Shown piece after piece: positions 27,776 to 36,387 of a stretch of 64,000 nucleotides of DNA. The notes below the pieces were generated by a model. That model worked only from the letters and a program-made list of their open reading frames with translations, did not search any database and had not been told where the DNA came from. The translations under genes were made by a program, and so were the position numbers. The DNA comes from Bacillota bacterium (GTDB lineage: Bacteria > Sysuimicrobiota > Sysuimicrobiia > Sysuimicrobiales > Segetimicrobiaceae), in contig JAJPJJ010000011.1 of NCBI GenBank assembly GCA_021324295.1, positions 1 to 64,000 on the forward strand. Reading direction: 5' to 3'. Each line of letters begins with the position of its first letter. Position 1 is the stretch's first letter.

Positions 27776-29077
27776 TCCGCCGGCCCCGGGGCGAGGCTTC
27801 CTCATCGCCAGGAGACGCTTCGCCGCCGGGCTCAGGCCATATCGGACGGCGAGCCGCGCCGCCCGCAGCGGAGAGTACAGGAACCCGAACGGCCCGGGAA
27901 GCGGCAGCAAGCGTCTGTCTTTCTCCGTCGGAACCAGCAGGCGTGCGCATGGACGGAGGGCCAAGAGGACGCAGTTCCAGAGCCTGTCAGGAGCACGTTC
28001 GGCGAGGCGGAGCAGATAGCGGCGGCGTGCCCAGTCCGCTTTGAGCGAGCGCCACAGAGCAGGCTGGTCCGCTGAGGGGTCGCCATCGACCCGAAACAGC
28101 CATGTCCGCACCCACGCCGCGAGACGTCCGGCCCCCGCGTCGTGTCTGACCTCGGAACGGATGGCGTCCGGAAGGGGAGCTCCCAGGAGGTCGTGAGCGA
28201 GGAGCAGCCCAAGGGCGACCGCCCGCCAGCATCCCGATGGCTTTGCCAGCGCCCGCACCCGGTGCCAGTTCAGGTTCGGACACGCGCGCACCGCCTCGGC
28301 CACATCGCAGATCCACCGGAGCGACGCCCAGCAGTGCTTGCTGCCATGGACGCACAGCGTGAGCAGGCGCTCTTCCGGCGGAAGATCCGCGACCCAGGCG
28401 CCCGCCAGCCGCACCGGCTGCCGACGCTCCCCGAGGGAGGCGAGATCCAATGAGCCGAGAAAGCCCTCCGGGGTGATCCTCCAGCAGAGCTCTGCGCTGT
28501 GGCGGTCAGCTCTGTGCGTGAACGTGTACTCGTATTCCCCTGGCTCGGTCGGGCGCCCCCGCGCGTCGAGCTTGGTGCGCACCTCGTACCCCGCCGCGAG
28601 GAACAGGCTCTTGGCGCGCAGCGCGTCCCTCTCGTGGATCAGAATGTCGAGGTCCAGGAACTCGCGAAGGCAGAGGTCTCCATAGACCGCCGCCGCGAGC
28701 ACGGGACCCTTGAGGGGCACGGCGGGGATCGCGTGCGCATCGAGCAGCGCAAGTAGGCCGATGAGCCTCCCGGCGAGGTTGCGGTTGCGCGCTCCACACC
28801 TCCGCGCATACCGGTTGAGCTGCTCCCGGATGGCCGGCGGCACCGCCTCCGGGCACGCAGCCCGGAGGCTCCGATAGGCGAGGTTCAGCACGTCATGGGA
28901 GCGCGCCAGTCGAACGAACTCCATCCAGCTCAGGGGTCCGGAGGCGAGCCTCCGCACGCGCTCGGCGGTCTGCTGGTCGAGGCGGGTCCGGGCGCAGCAC
29001 AGCAGCAGGTCAACCGCAGGAGACGTGGAGCGCGGGCGAGCCGGCCCGGGTCCTTCAGATTCGAGGTCGCCCGGCAT
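27767..29077 (-). CDS. Nucleotidyltransferase family protein (NTP_transf_5-type)
   Basis: IPAVPLKGPVLAAAVYGDLCLREFLDLDILIHERDALRAKSLFLAAGYE...AELCWRITPE; start ATG 29077. Confidence 0.8.
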   Translation of the reverse strand: MPGDLESEGPGPARPRSTSPAVDLLLCCARTRLDQQTAERVRRLASGPLSWMEFVRLARSHDVLNLAYRSLRAACPEAVPPAIREQLNRYARRCGARNRNLAGRLIGLLALLDAHAIPAVPLKGPVLAAAVYGDLCLREFLDLDILIHERDALRAKSLFLAAGYEVRTKLDARGRPTEPGEYEYTFTHRADRHSAELCWRITPEGFLGSLDLASLGERRQPVRLAGAWVADLPPEERLLTLCVHGSKHCWASLRWICDVAEAVRACPNLNWHRVRALAKPSGCWRAVALGLLLAHDLLGAPLPDAIRSEVRHDAGAGRLAAWVRTWLFRVDGDPSADQPALWRSLKADWARRRYLLRLAERAPDRLWNCVLLALRPCARLLVPTEKDRRLLPLPGPFGFLYSPLRAARLAVRYGLSPAAKRLLAMRKPRPGAGGSQ

Positions 29078-30068
29078 CGCGACGCAGGAGGCTCCGCAGG
29101 AGGGAGGCGAGCCTTTCAAAATCGCGCCCCGTCTCCAGGCGGTAGCACGGGCATTCGCGCGCGAGGCGCGCCAGGACATCCAGGTGGGCCTGAGAGGAAC
29201 GGGGCTCGGTCGGAAGCAGATGAGCGATCAGCTCGGCGAACGCCTCGCCCCGATCCACAGGAGCCAGCGCGCTCGTGTCCACGCCCGCGACGCGGGGGAA
29301 GACCAGGGCCGCCGGTGTGCCTGCACGCCCGATCGCGGAGCCGTAGACCTCTTCCGGGTAGAGCAGCCGCTTGGGGCGGCGCGCCGGCGCCGCGCGGGCC
29401 AGGTGCGGCTGGACCTCCGGGAACAGGCTCGCCGTCTGGTCGGTGATGCCGGCCACGTCCGGGAACCCGAGCGCCTGCAGCCTGCCGTCGCGCGCGTCGA
29501 TGAACAGCACGTCGTCCGCCAGCAGGTCGAAGCCGGCCCGCAGCAGGGCGAGGACCAGGGTCGTCTTCCCCGCCCCGCTCGTGCCGGGCAGCACGAGGGC
29601 CTGCCCCCCGAGGCACAGCCCTGCCGCATGGAGCGGATACAGACCGTGGCGCTTCGCCAGCTCCATGAGCGCGATCGTGAACAGGACGTGGGCCGCGATC
29701 CAGGCGTTCTCGGGCGGGTGCGTGAGCAACGAGACCCGTACGTGCCCGTCCGAGGGACTGGCCAGGACCCTCACGCGCCCGCCGTAGTCCACGTAGAGCC
29801 GGTCGGACCCGTCGAGGTACAGCACCTCGGCGGACGGCAGGTGATCGTACACGGAGCGGGCCGGCCCCCGCGGTCGCTCGACGACGTGTCCCTGGGATGG
29901 ATCGACCCCGTAGAACTCGAACGCCGCGTCGGCACGGTCCCCCGGGCGCATGGGCGGAAAGTGTCTCAGCCTGGCGTCGAGCAGCCTGACGGGCCCGGGA
30001 TCGCCATAGATGGCGACGCGCAGCCCGTGGATGGAGTACGTGTGCCGCAGTGGCAGGGTGGCGATCAT
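29055..30068 (-). CDS. HprK-like kinase-fold protein (RiPP-cluster type)
   Basis: LYPLHAAGLCLGGQALVLPGTSGAGKTTLVLALLRAGFDLLADDVLFID (Walker A/B); start ATG 30068. Confidence 0.75.
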   Translation of the reverse strand: MIATLPLRHTYSIHGLRVAIYGDPGPVRLLDARLRHFPPMRPGDRADAAFEFYGVDPSQGHVVERPRGPARSVYDHLPSAEVLYLDGSDRLYVDYGGRVRVLASPSDGHVRVSLLTHPPENAWIAAHVLFTIALMELAKRHGLYPLHAAGLCLGGQALVLPGTSGAGKTTLVLALLRAGFDLLADDVLFIDARDGRLQALGFPDVAGITDQTASLFPEVQPHLARAAPARRPKRLLYPEEVYGSAIGRAGTPAALVFPRVAGVDTSALAPVDRGEAFAELIAHLLPTEPRSSQAHLDVLARLARECPCYRLETGRDFERLASLLRSLLRRDAGRPRI

Positions 30069-30547
30069 CCCGGCAGGCCCTGCCGGTTCCGCCACGGCAG
30101 CGGGGCACCCGATCGTCCCGATGGGAACCTGTACATCTCCGTGTAGCGGAGCCGCGGGTCCCGGGGCTCGAGAAACGGCTCGCCATCCCGCTCCAGCCAG
30201 CAGTGGCCGGCGAACCTGCCGTCGGGATAGCCGACCCCGAAGCACAGCGCGACATCCAGCGCGGCGCGCCTGAGGAAGTAGTACAGCGTGAGCCCGCGGG
30301 TCAGGCATCCCTGGTCGATGACCGGTCTCCCCAGGGCGCAGACGGCGTCGACGTACCGGACGATGCGGTCGACCTGATCCGGTTTCACGCGGCCGGCGGG
30401 CACTGGCGGGGTCAGCAGACGCTGCAGCTTCTCGAGTCCCAGCCGCGCGAGGAACGGCGCGACGGCGGCAAACGCGACGATCCGAGCCAGCAGCAGCGCG
30501 TCGCTCGGGCTACGGAGCTTCAGCAGCCCGTGCAGCCGCCGGCGCAC
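30065..30547 (-). CDS. Lasso peptide biosynthesis B2-type transglutaminase-like protease
   Basis: GRPVIDQGCLTRGLTLYYFLRRAALDVALCFGVGYPDGRFAGHCWLERDGEPFLE (Cys/His motif of B2 proteins). Confidence 0.82.
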   Translation of the reverse strand: MRRRLHGLLKLRSPSDALLLARIVAFAAVAPFLARLGLEKLQRLLTPPVPAGRVKPDQVDRIVRYVDAVCALGRPVIDQGCLTRGLTLYYFLRRAALDVALCFGVGYPDGRFAGHCWLERDGEPFLEPRDPRLRYTEMYRFPSGRSGAPLPWRNRQGLPG

Positions 30548-30815
30548 CCTCGGTCACCAGCCCTTCCGCTGCGAGCTCCTCGAGCAGCTCCAGCAGATCC
30601 TGCTCGACCTGCTGCGCCGGCGCGTCGAACTCCTGCCAGATCAGCGAGGCGATCTCCGGCGCGGAACGATGGCCGTCACAGAGCTCCCACACCCTCAGGC
30701 CCACGTCGTCGAGGCTGTAATACCGGCCGGTCCCGAGGTGGAGCAGCATCATCGTGCCCGAGACTTTCTGGGCGATCACCTGATCCGCGTGCGCGGGTCG
30801 CTCCGGTCGCGCCAC
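30510..30815 (-). CDS. PqqD/RRE-like protein (lasso B1-type)
   Basis: GTG start at 30815 with AAAGGAGGG SD; VIAQKVSGTMMLLHLGTGRYYSLDDVGLRVWELCDGHRSAPEIASLIWQEFDAPAQQVEQDLLELLEELAAEGLV. Confidence 0.85.
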   Translation of the reverse strand: MARPERPAHADQVIAQKVSGTMMLLHLGTGRYYSLDDVGLRVWELCDGHRSAPEIASLIWQEFDAPAQQVEQDLLELLEELAAEGLVTEGAPAAARAAEAP

Positions 30816-30895
30816 GCTCCCACCCTCCTTTCCGGCTCCCACGGCCGAGCACGCCGCGGCAGCACGGTCGAGACATGCGAGCCCCCGGGGCGCGA

Positions 30896-30922
30896 GGGAA
30901 CCGGCGGTGCCGCCGGGTTCCC
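30896..30922. terminator. Strong hairpin between candidate precursor ORF and PqqD gene
   Basis: GGGAACC-GGCGG-TG-CCGCC-GGGTTCCC with a single bulge; placed as an attenuator between the peptide (ends 30944) and PqqD (starts 30815). Confidence 0.45.
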
Positions 30923-30943
30923 GCCTGGCGGTCGCGACCGTGC

Positions 30944-31039
30944 CTAAGCTGTCGAGATACTGGGCGGCGTGAGTGTCTGCGTGATGCGGCTGATCGGCCC
31001 TAGCTTCCTGGGCACGGGCTTCTGGGAGGCTCGCTTCAT
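30944..31039 (-). CDS. Candidate RiPP precursor peptide, 31 aa: MKRASQKPVPRKLGPISRITQTLTPPSISTA
   Basis: ATG at 31039 with AGAAAGGAGGGGCGGG SD, TAG at 30944-30946; immediately upstream of PqqD-B2-HprK-nucleotidyltransferase genes. Contains a G-x4-[LI]-T leader-like pattern (GPISRIT). Confidence 0.6.
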   Translation of the reverse strand: MKRASQKPVPRKLGPISRITQTLTPPSISTA

Positions 31040-31377
31040 CCCGCCCCTCCTTTCTGCGGCGTCCGTCGGACGGTGCCCGGCGACCGCGGCGCACGCCCGG
31101 CTCGACGTGGATGCGCCGAAGAGAGCCCGCCTACCTGCCTCCTAAAGGATGAATCGACGCCTCGAAGGCGCCTAGTCGGAAGCGCGCGCAGCGCCCCGAG
31201 CGATTGAGGCGGGGTGAGGGCCGTGCTCACCGGCGCGTCGCGCCCGCTCAGCCGGCGCTGGCGAAAGCGGACCGGAGGAGAAGCTTTGCCTGCGCCGAAC
31301 GTCGGCCCCGAGGGCATGCTCGACGCAGCGTCCGCGCCGGCTACGCCGGTGCGGCCGGTGCTGGGATGTGGAGGCGG

Positions 31378-32394
31378 ATGCGGCGTCACGGCGCTCGGGG
31401 GGCGCCCGACCGGGCGGCTTTCCTGAGGCTCCACAACCTGAAGCGCGACAGGCCCGCTGAGGGCCGCACGGGCTTTCGCGGCGTCGATATCTGGCGGTGG
31501 CAGTACTTCCAAGACGTCGCGTGCCCGGCGTCGGTCGTCATCCCGATCAGCGACCCGGTCGCCTGGCCCCTCTACCCGGAGCACCGGAAGATCTACAACA
31601 AGCTCTTCGTCTGCGAGAGCCAGGGGGTCCGCCACGGCCCGCACGGGGTCCCGCCGGAGCGCTTCCCGGTCTTCAGCAAGCCCATCATCAATCTCGACGG
31701 GATGGGGTCGGGAGGGCGGATCATCCGGTCCCCGGGTGAGCTGGAGGCGCACTTCAGGTCCGGCCACATGTGGATGCAGCTCCTGCGGGGACAGCACGTC
31801 AGCACCGACGTCGTCCTCGCCGAGGGGGTGCCACGCTGGTGGCGTCACACCGTGGGATACCCGCGCCCCCGCGGGATGTTCGACTACTGGGCCGTGCTCG
31901 CGGCGCGCCGTCCGGCGCTCGAGGCGTACCTCGCGAGGTGGATCCGCGCGCACCTGCGCGGGCTCACGGGGGTCATCAACATCGAGACGATCGGTGGGAC
32001 GATCATCGAGTGCCACCTGCGGATGGCCGAGCAGTGGGCCGACCTGAACGGCCCCGGGTGGCTCGATGCGGTCGTCGAGCTGTACACGAGCGGCCGATGG
32101 CGGTACGCCGACCGGCGGCGGACGGGCTACAGCGTCGTCCTCTTCGCGCGGCACGGGCCGCGCTACTCGATCGATCCCGACGCGGCTGCCGCCCTGCGGG
32201 CGCACCCCGGCATCTCCAGCATCCAGATCACGTTCGACGTGCACGGCCCGCCGGAGCGCCACTCGATGCCGCCCGGCGGGTTCCGGCTGGCGATCGTCAA
32301 CTGCTGGGATCTCCGCGCCGGCCGCGCGGTGCGCGCGCGCCTGCGGCGCCTGTTCACGCCGGGCGCATCGGACGGCGCCGGCCGGGACCGGTAG
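31378..32394 (+). CDS. Uncharacterised protein, ATP-grasp-like C-terminal motifs
   Basis: FSKPIINLDGMGSGGRII...MWMQLLRGQHVSTDVVLAEGVPRWWRHTVGYP...VINIETIGGTIIECHLRMAEQWADL; start uncertain (ATG 31378 with GGAGG). Confidence 0.5.
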   Translation: MRRHGARGAPDRAAFLRLHNLKRDRPAEGRTGFRGVDIWRWQYFQDVACPASVVIPISDPVAWPLYPEHRKIYNKLFVCESQGVRHGPHGVPPERFPVFSKPIINLDGMGSGGRIIRSPGELEAHFRSGHMWMQLLRGQHVSTDVVLAEGVPRWWRHTVGYPRPRGMFDYWAVLAARRPALEAYLARWIRAHLRGLTGVINIETIGGTIIECHLRMAEQWADLNGPGWLDAVVELYTSGRWRYADRRRTGYSVVLFARHGPRYSIDPDAAAALRAHPGISSIQITFDVHGPPERHSMPPGGFRLAIVNCWDLRAGRAVRARLRRLFTPGASDGAGRDR

Positions 32395-32520
32395 GCGAGG
32401 CCGCCGCGCCGGAAGGGCCCCTCGGGTGCGCCGGAGAAGCCGCCAGTGCTCGCGTGCGCGTTCCTGCGCCCCCGCGCGATGGAGATGGGTCGCTCATAGC
32501 GTGGAAGGAGGCACCGCTGC

Positions 32521-34203
32521 ATGGCCAGGACGACTGCAGATCTGACGCGCCGCTCGGCGGCGGTCACGGAGGGGCCCGCGCGTGCGCCCCACCGCGCGAT
32601 GCTACGGGCCACCGGGCTCACGGACGAAGATCTCCGGAAGCCGCTCATCGGCGTCGCTTCCTCGTGGAACGAGGTGACGCCCTGCAACCTCCACCTGAAC
32701 GTGCTCGCCCGCCACGTGAAGGACGGGGTCCGGGCGGCGGGCGGGACCCCGATCGAGTTCACGACGATCGCGGTGAGCGATGCGATCGCGATGGGACACG
32801 AGGGGATGAAGGCGTCGCTCGTGAGCCGGGAGGTCATCGCGGACTCCGTCGAGCTGATGGTGCGGGCGGAGGCGTTCGACGGCCTGGTCGCGATCGCCGG
32901 GTGCGATAAGAGCCTGCCCGGCATGATGCTCGCGATCGCGCGGCTCAACGTGCCCGCGGTGTTCCTGTACGGTGGCACGATCATGCCGGGACGGTTCGAC
33001 GGCCGCGATGTCACGATCGTGGACGTGTTCGAGGCGGTCGGGAAGTACGCCCGGGGCCAGATGACCGCGGAGGAGCTGTACCGGCTCGAGTGCGTTGCCT
33101 GCCCCGGCGCCGGATCGTGCGGCGGCATGTACACGGCGAACACGATGGCGTCCTGTGTCGAGGCACTCGGGATGTCGCTGCCAGGCAGCGCGTCGATCCC
33201 GGCGCTCGACCCGCGGCGCGTTGAGGTCTGCCGCGCCGCCGGCGAGGCCGTGATGCGCCTGCTGCGCGACGGCATCCGGCCGTCGGACATCCTGACGCGC
33301 GAGGCCTTCGAGAACGCGATCGTCACCCTCGTCGCGATGGGCGGTTCGACGAACGGCGTGCTGCATCTCCTGGCGATCGCCCGGGAGGCCGGCGTGCCGC
33401 TCGAGCTCGCCGACTTCGACCGCATCGCCCGCCGCACGCCTCACATCGCCGATATGCACCCCGGCGGCCGGTACATGATGGTCGATCTCGATCGCGCGGG
33501 TGGGGTCGCGATCGTGCTGCGCGAGCTGCTTGAGGGGGGGCTCCTCCGCGGCGGCGCGCTGACCGTCACGGGCAAGACGATCGCAGAGAATCTGCGGGAG
33601 CTCCGCCGGCCGGAGGATCAGGACGTCGTACGCCCGCTGAGCCGGCCGATCGCGCCGAGCGGCACGCTGGCGGTGCTCAGCGGCACGCTCGCGCCGGAAG
33701 GCGCGGTGATCAAGACCGCCGGGCTCCACCGACAGACGTTCCGCGGTCCGGCGCGGGTCTTCGAGCGGGAGGAGGACGCGTTCGACGCGGTCGTGCACGG
33801 ACGGGTCTCGCCGGGCGACGTCGTCGTGATCCGCTACGAGGGGCCCCGGGGCGGCCCCGGGATGCGCGAGATGCTCGCGGTCACGGGCGCGCTGTACGGG
33901 GCCGGACTCGGCGAGGAGGTCGCGCTCATTACCGACGGTCGGTTCTCCGGCGGGTCCCACGGCTTCGTGATCGGACACGTCGCCCCCGAGGCTGCGCACG
34001 GTGGCCCGATCGCCGCGGTGAGGGACGGCGATACGATCAGCATCGACATCCCGAACCGGCGCCTGGACCTGGAGGTGCCGGCGGGCGAGCTCGAGGCCCG
34101 GCTGCGCGCCTGGACGCCGCCCGAGCCCCGATACCGGACGGGCGCCCTCGCGAAGTACGCCACGCTCGTGTCGTCCGCGGCGCACGGCGCCGTCTGCCGG
34201 TAG
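32521..34203 (+). CDS. ilvD: Dihydroxy-acid dehydratase
   Basis: [83 protein letters not shown]. Confidence 0.95.
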   Translation: MARTTADLTRRSAAVTEGPARAPHRAMLRATGLTDEDLRKPLIGVASSWNEVTPCNLHLNVLARHVKDGVRAAGGTPIEFTTIAVSDAIAMGHEGMKASLVSREVIADSVELMVRAEAFDGLVAIAGCDKSLPGMMLAIARLNVPAVFLYGGTIMPGRFDGRDVTIVDVFEAVGKYARGQMTAEELYRLECVACPGAGSCGGMYTANTMASCVEALGMSLPGSASIPALDPRRVEVCRAAGEAVMRLLRDGIRPSDILTREAFENAIVTLVAMGGSTNGVLHLLAIAREAGVPLELADFDRIARRTPHIADMHPGGRYMMVDLDRAGGVAIVLRELLEGGLLRGGALTVTGKTIAENLRELRRPEDQDVVRPLSRPIAPSGTLAVLSGTLAPEGAVIKTAGLHRQTFRGPARVFEREEDAFDAVVHGRVSPGDVVVIRYEGPRGGPGMREMLAVTGALYGAGLGEEVALITDGRFSGGSHGFVIGHVAPEAAHGGPIAAVRDGDTISIDIPNRRLDLEVPAGELEARLRAWTPPEPRYRTGALAKYATLVSSAAHGAVCR

Positions 34204-34225
34204 CGGGTCCGCGGGGCGAAAGGCA

Positions 34226-34258
34226 TCGACCGTCCGGGGCGCGCACCCGGACGGTCGA
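34226..34258. terminator. Perfect 13-bp hairpin between convergent genes
   Basis: TCGACCGTCCGGG-GCGCGCA-CCCGGACGGTCGA between ilvD (ends 34203) and the minus-strand gene ending 34294. Confidence 0.7.
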
Positions 34259-34293
34259 CGCGTGCTGGCGCGATCCCATCCGTCGATGGGCGT

Positions 34294-34497
34294 CTACTGC
34301 ACCATATTCTCCTGCCGGAACGGGTTGGTCGGGTTGTGGTACTCGCCCGCCATCGCGGTGCCCGTGGTCTGGGTTTCCGCGGCAGCGATCGACGGCACCT
34401 CGCCCGGCTGGGGCTGCACGCCGTCGTCCGCGAACGCTGCGGATGTGGCGGCGGCCAGCGCCCCGGTCAGGACGATCGCGGCAAGGGCCTTGCGCAT
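34294..34497 (-). CDS. Small secreted protein (67 aa), uncharacterised
   Basis: MRKALAAIVLTGALAAATSAAFADDG signal peptide with AxA-type site; AAAGGAGGA SD upstream. Confidence 0.65.
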   Translation of the reverse strand: MRKALAAIVLTGALAAATSAAFADDGVQPQPGEVPSIAAAETQTTGTAMAGEYHNPTNPFRQENMVQ

Positions 34498-34803
34498 CGG
34501 TGGTATCCTCCTTTCTGTGGGGCTTGAAGGAGCGGCCTGCGCCGTCTCCATGCGGTTCGCGAACCTGGGGGGAGCCGCATGCTCCCTTCTCCTCCAGCAC
34601 TCGGTCCAACCCCCACGCGCCGGCGGACATTCCCATCGGCGCGCATCTTAACGAAGTTGTTACGGCGGCTCTTGATAGTCCCGTTACACGGGGCGCGCGG
34701 CGCGCCGCGCGCTCGGACCCGCCCGCGCCGCCCGCGTCGGTCGCGGCGGGGGGCGCCGAGGGCGCTCGGCGGCCTCGCGAGGTGCGGCGCGCCGGCGCGC
34801 CGC

Positions 34804-35796
34804 CTACGCGACGCCGAGCCGGGGGAAGATACGCGCGGCGGTGCGGCCCGTGATCCCCGCGGCCACGGTCTCGGACAGGTCGAGCGCGCGGATCGTGCTG
34901 AGCGCGGCCTCCACGTCGCCGATGACGTGGGGATAGTCGGTGCCCATCACGATCTGCTCCGCGCCCACCGCGTCGATCGCGCACCGCAGGGACGGGATGG
35001 AAAAGGAGACCGTGTCGTAGAAGACGCGCCGCAGGTAGTGGCTGGGAGGGTGCGGGAGCGCGTCGCGCAGCTCGGGATACGCGCGGTACCCGTTGTCGAG
35101 GCGCTGCATCAGGTACGGGAGCGTGCCGCCGAGGTGGCCCAGGATCAGCACGAGCCGCGGGAGCCGTTCCAGGACGCCGGCGAGCACCAGCCGTGCGATG
35201 CTCGCGGAGGTGTCGAACACGAAGCCGAGCAGCGGCACGAGGCCGGGCGCGACGGTCGCATCCCGTGCGGCGGGCGGCATCGGATGGACGAGCAGCGGCA
35301 CGGCGAGCGCCTGCGCGTGCGCGTAGACGGGAAAGAACGCGGGGTCGTCGAGGTAGCGGCCCTCGATGTTGCTGCCGATGATGACGCCGGCCATCCCCAG
35401 CTCCCGCACGGCCCGTTCCATCTCCGCGACCGCGGCCTCGGGATCGGGCAGGGGGATGCTCGCGAGGCCGGCGAACCGGCGGGGGTGGCGCCGGACGAGC
35501 TCGGCCACGCCGTCGTTGGCCCGGCGGGCCAGATCGCGCCGTCGCGTCTGCGGGCCGATGTAGACGTTGGGGACCGTAAGGGAGACGAGCTGGAGGTCGA
35601 CCCCGCACCGCTCCATGTCGCGCAGGCGTTCCTCCGGGCTCGTCATCTGCGGCGTCATCGTGACGGCCCGCTGCCCGTGCAGCGTGAGGATCGTGCGGCC
35701 GAGCGCGTCCCGGCCGAACGCGTACGGCTCCGGGCTCCGCCGGAGCTCGTCCAGGTAGCCGTCCGGATAGAAGTGCGCGTGCACGTCGATGATCAT
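34804..35796 (-). CDS. Amidohydrolase (ACMSD-like, metal-dependent)
   Basis: MIIDVHAHFYPDGYLDELRR...VPLLVHPMPP...LVLILGHLGGTLPYL...IVMGTDYPHVIGD. Confidence 0.88.
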   Translation of the reverse strand: MIIDVHAHFYPDGYLDELRRSPEPYAFGRDALGRTILTLHGQRAVTMTPQMTSPEERLRDMERCGVDLQLVSLTVPNVYIGPQTRRRDLARRANDGVAELVRRHPRRFAGLASIPLPDPEAAVAEMERAVRELGMAGVIIGSNIEGRYLDDPAFFPVYAHAQALAVPLLVHPMPPAARDATVAPGLVPLLGFVFDTSASIARLVLAGVLERLPRLVLILGHLGGTLPYLMQRLDNGYRAYPELRDALPHPPSHYLRRVFYDTVSFSIPSLRCAIDAVGAEQIVMGTDYPHVIGDVEAALSTIRALDLSETVAAGITGRTAARIFPRLGVA

Positions 35797-35873
35797 GCGG
35801 ACCCCCTGCGTGCGGTGCTGGTACGCATCGACCCGGCGGCTGGGTCGCGCGCCGACGATCCGGTGCGGCGGGG

Positions 35874-36266
35874 TCAGCGGGCCAGCCGTCGCTTCCGGTA
35901 GGAGTCCTTCCGGTGGATCTTCCCGTCCCGGAACTCGAACAGATCGCAGCCCCGCGCTTCGATCCGGCTGCCGTCGGGCCGCGTCGCGATCATCGTGTAC
36001 TCCGAGATCCCACGATCGCCGCACACGGTGTGGCGGGCGTTGGCGAACCGGATGTCCGGCAGCATCTCGAAGATCTCGGCGATGGCTTCCCGCACCGCGG
36101 CCTGGCCCTCGTACCGGCGGCCCCACGGGTCGGGGCCCCCGGAGCTCTCGAAGATACAGTCGGGGGTCATCATCTCCATGATGGCATCGATGTCGTGGCG
36201 GCTCCAGGCGGCGGCGTGGGCGACAAGCAGGTCGCGGTATGCTGAGGTCCCAGACTGCGGGACCAT
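35874..36266 (-). CDS. NTF2/SnoaL-like protein
   Basis: YRDLLVAHAAAWSRHDIDAIMEMMTPDCIFESSGGPDPWGRRYEGQAAVREAIAEIFEMLPDIRF. Confidence 0.75.
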   Translation of the reverse strand: MVPQSGTSAYRDLLVAHAAAWSRHDIDAIMEMMTPDCIFESSGGPDPWGRRYEGQAAVREAIAEIFEMLPDIRFANARHTVCGDRGISEYTMIATRPDGSRIEARGCDLFEFRDGKIHRKDSYRKRRLAR

Positions 36267-36387
36267 GGCTGTCTCCCCCTCCTTATCGATGGGTCTTGCG
36301 ACGATGATTCTCTGCCACCCCGGAGACCCCTTGGCCCGCTTCCGCCCGGCAGGGGCGCCCCGGCGCCGCCGCGAAGAGCCCCCTGCG

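Noticed and set aside
30944-31039. Classical lasso precursor interpretation of the 31-aa peptide
   Set aside because: No Asp or Glu anywhere, so the required macrolactam cannot form; kept as a non-lasso RiPP candidate.
32602-34185. 527-aa minus-strand ORF
   Set aside because: Antisense shadow of ilvD, which has clear conserved motifs on the plus strand.
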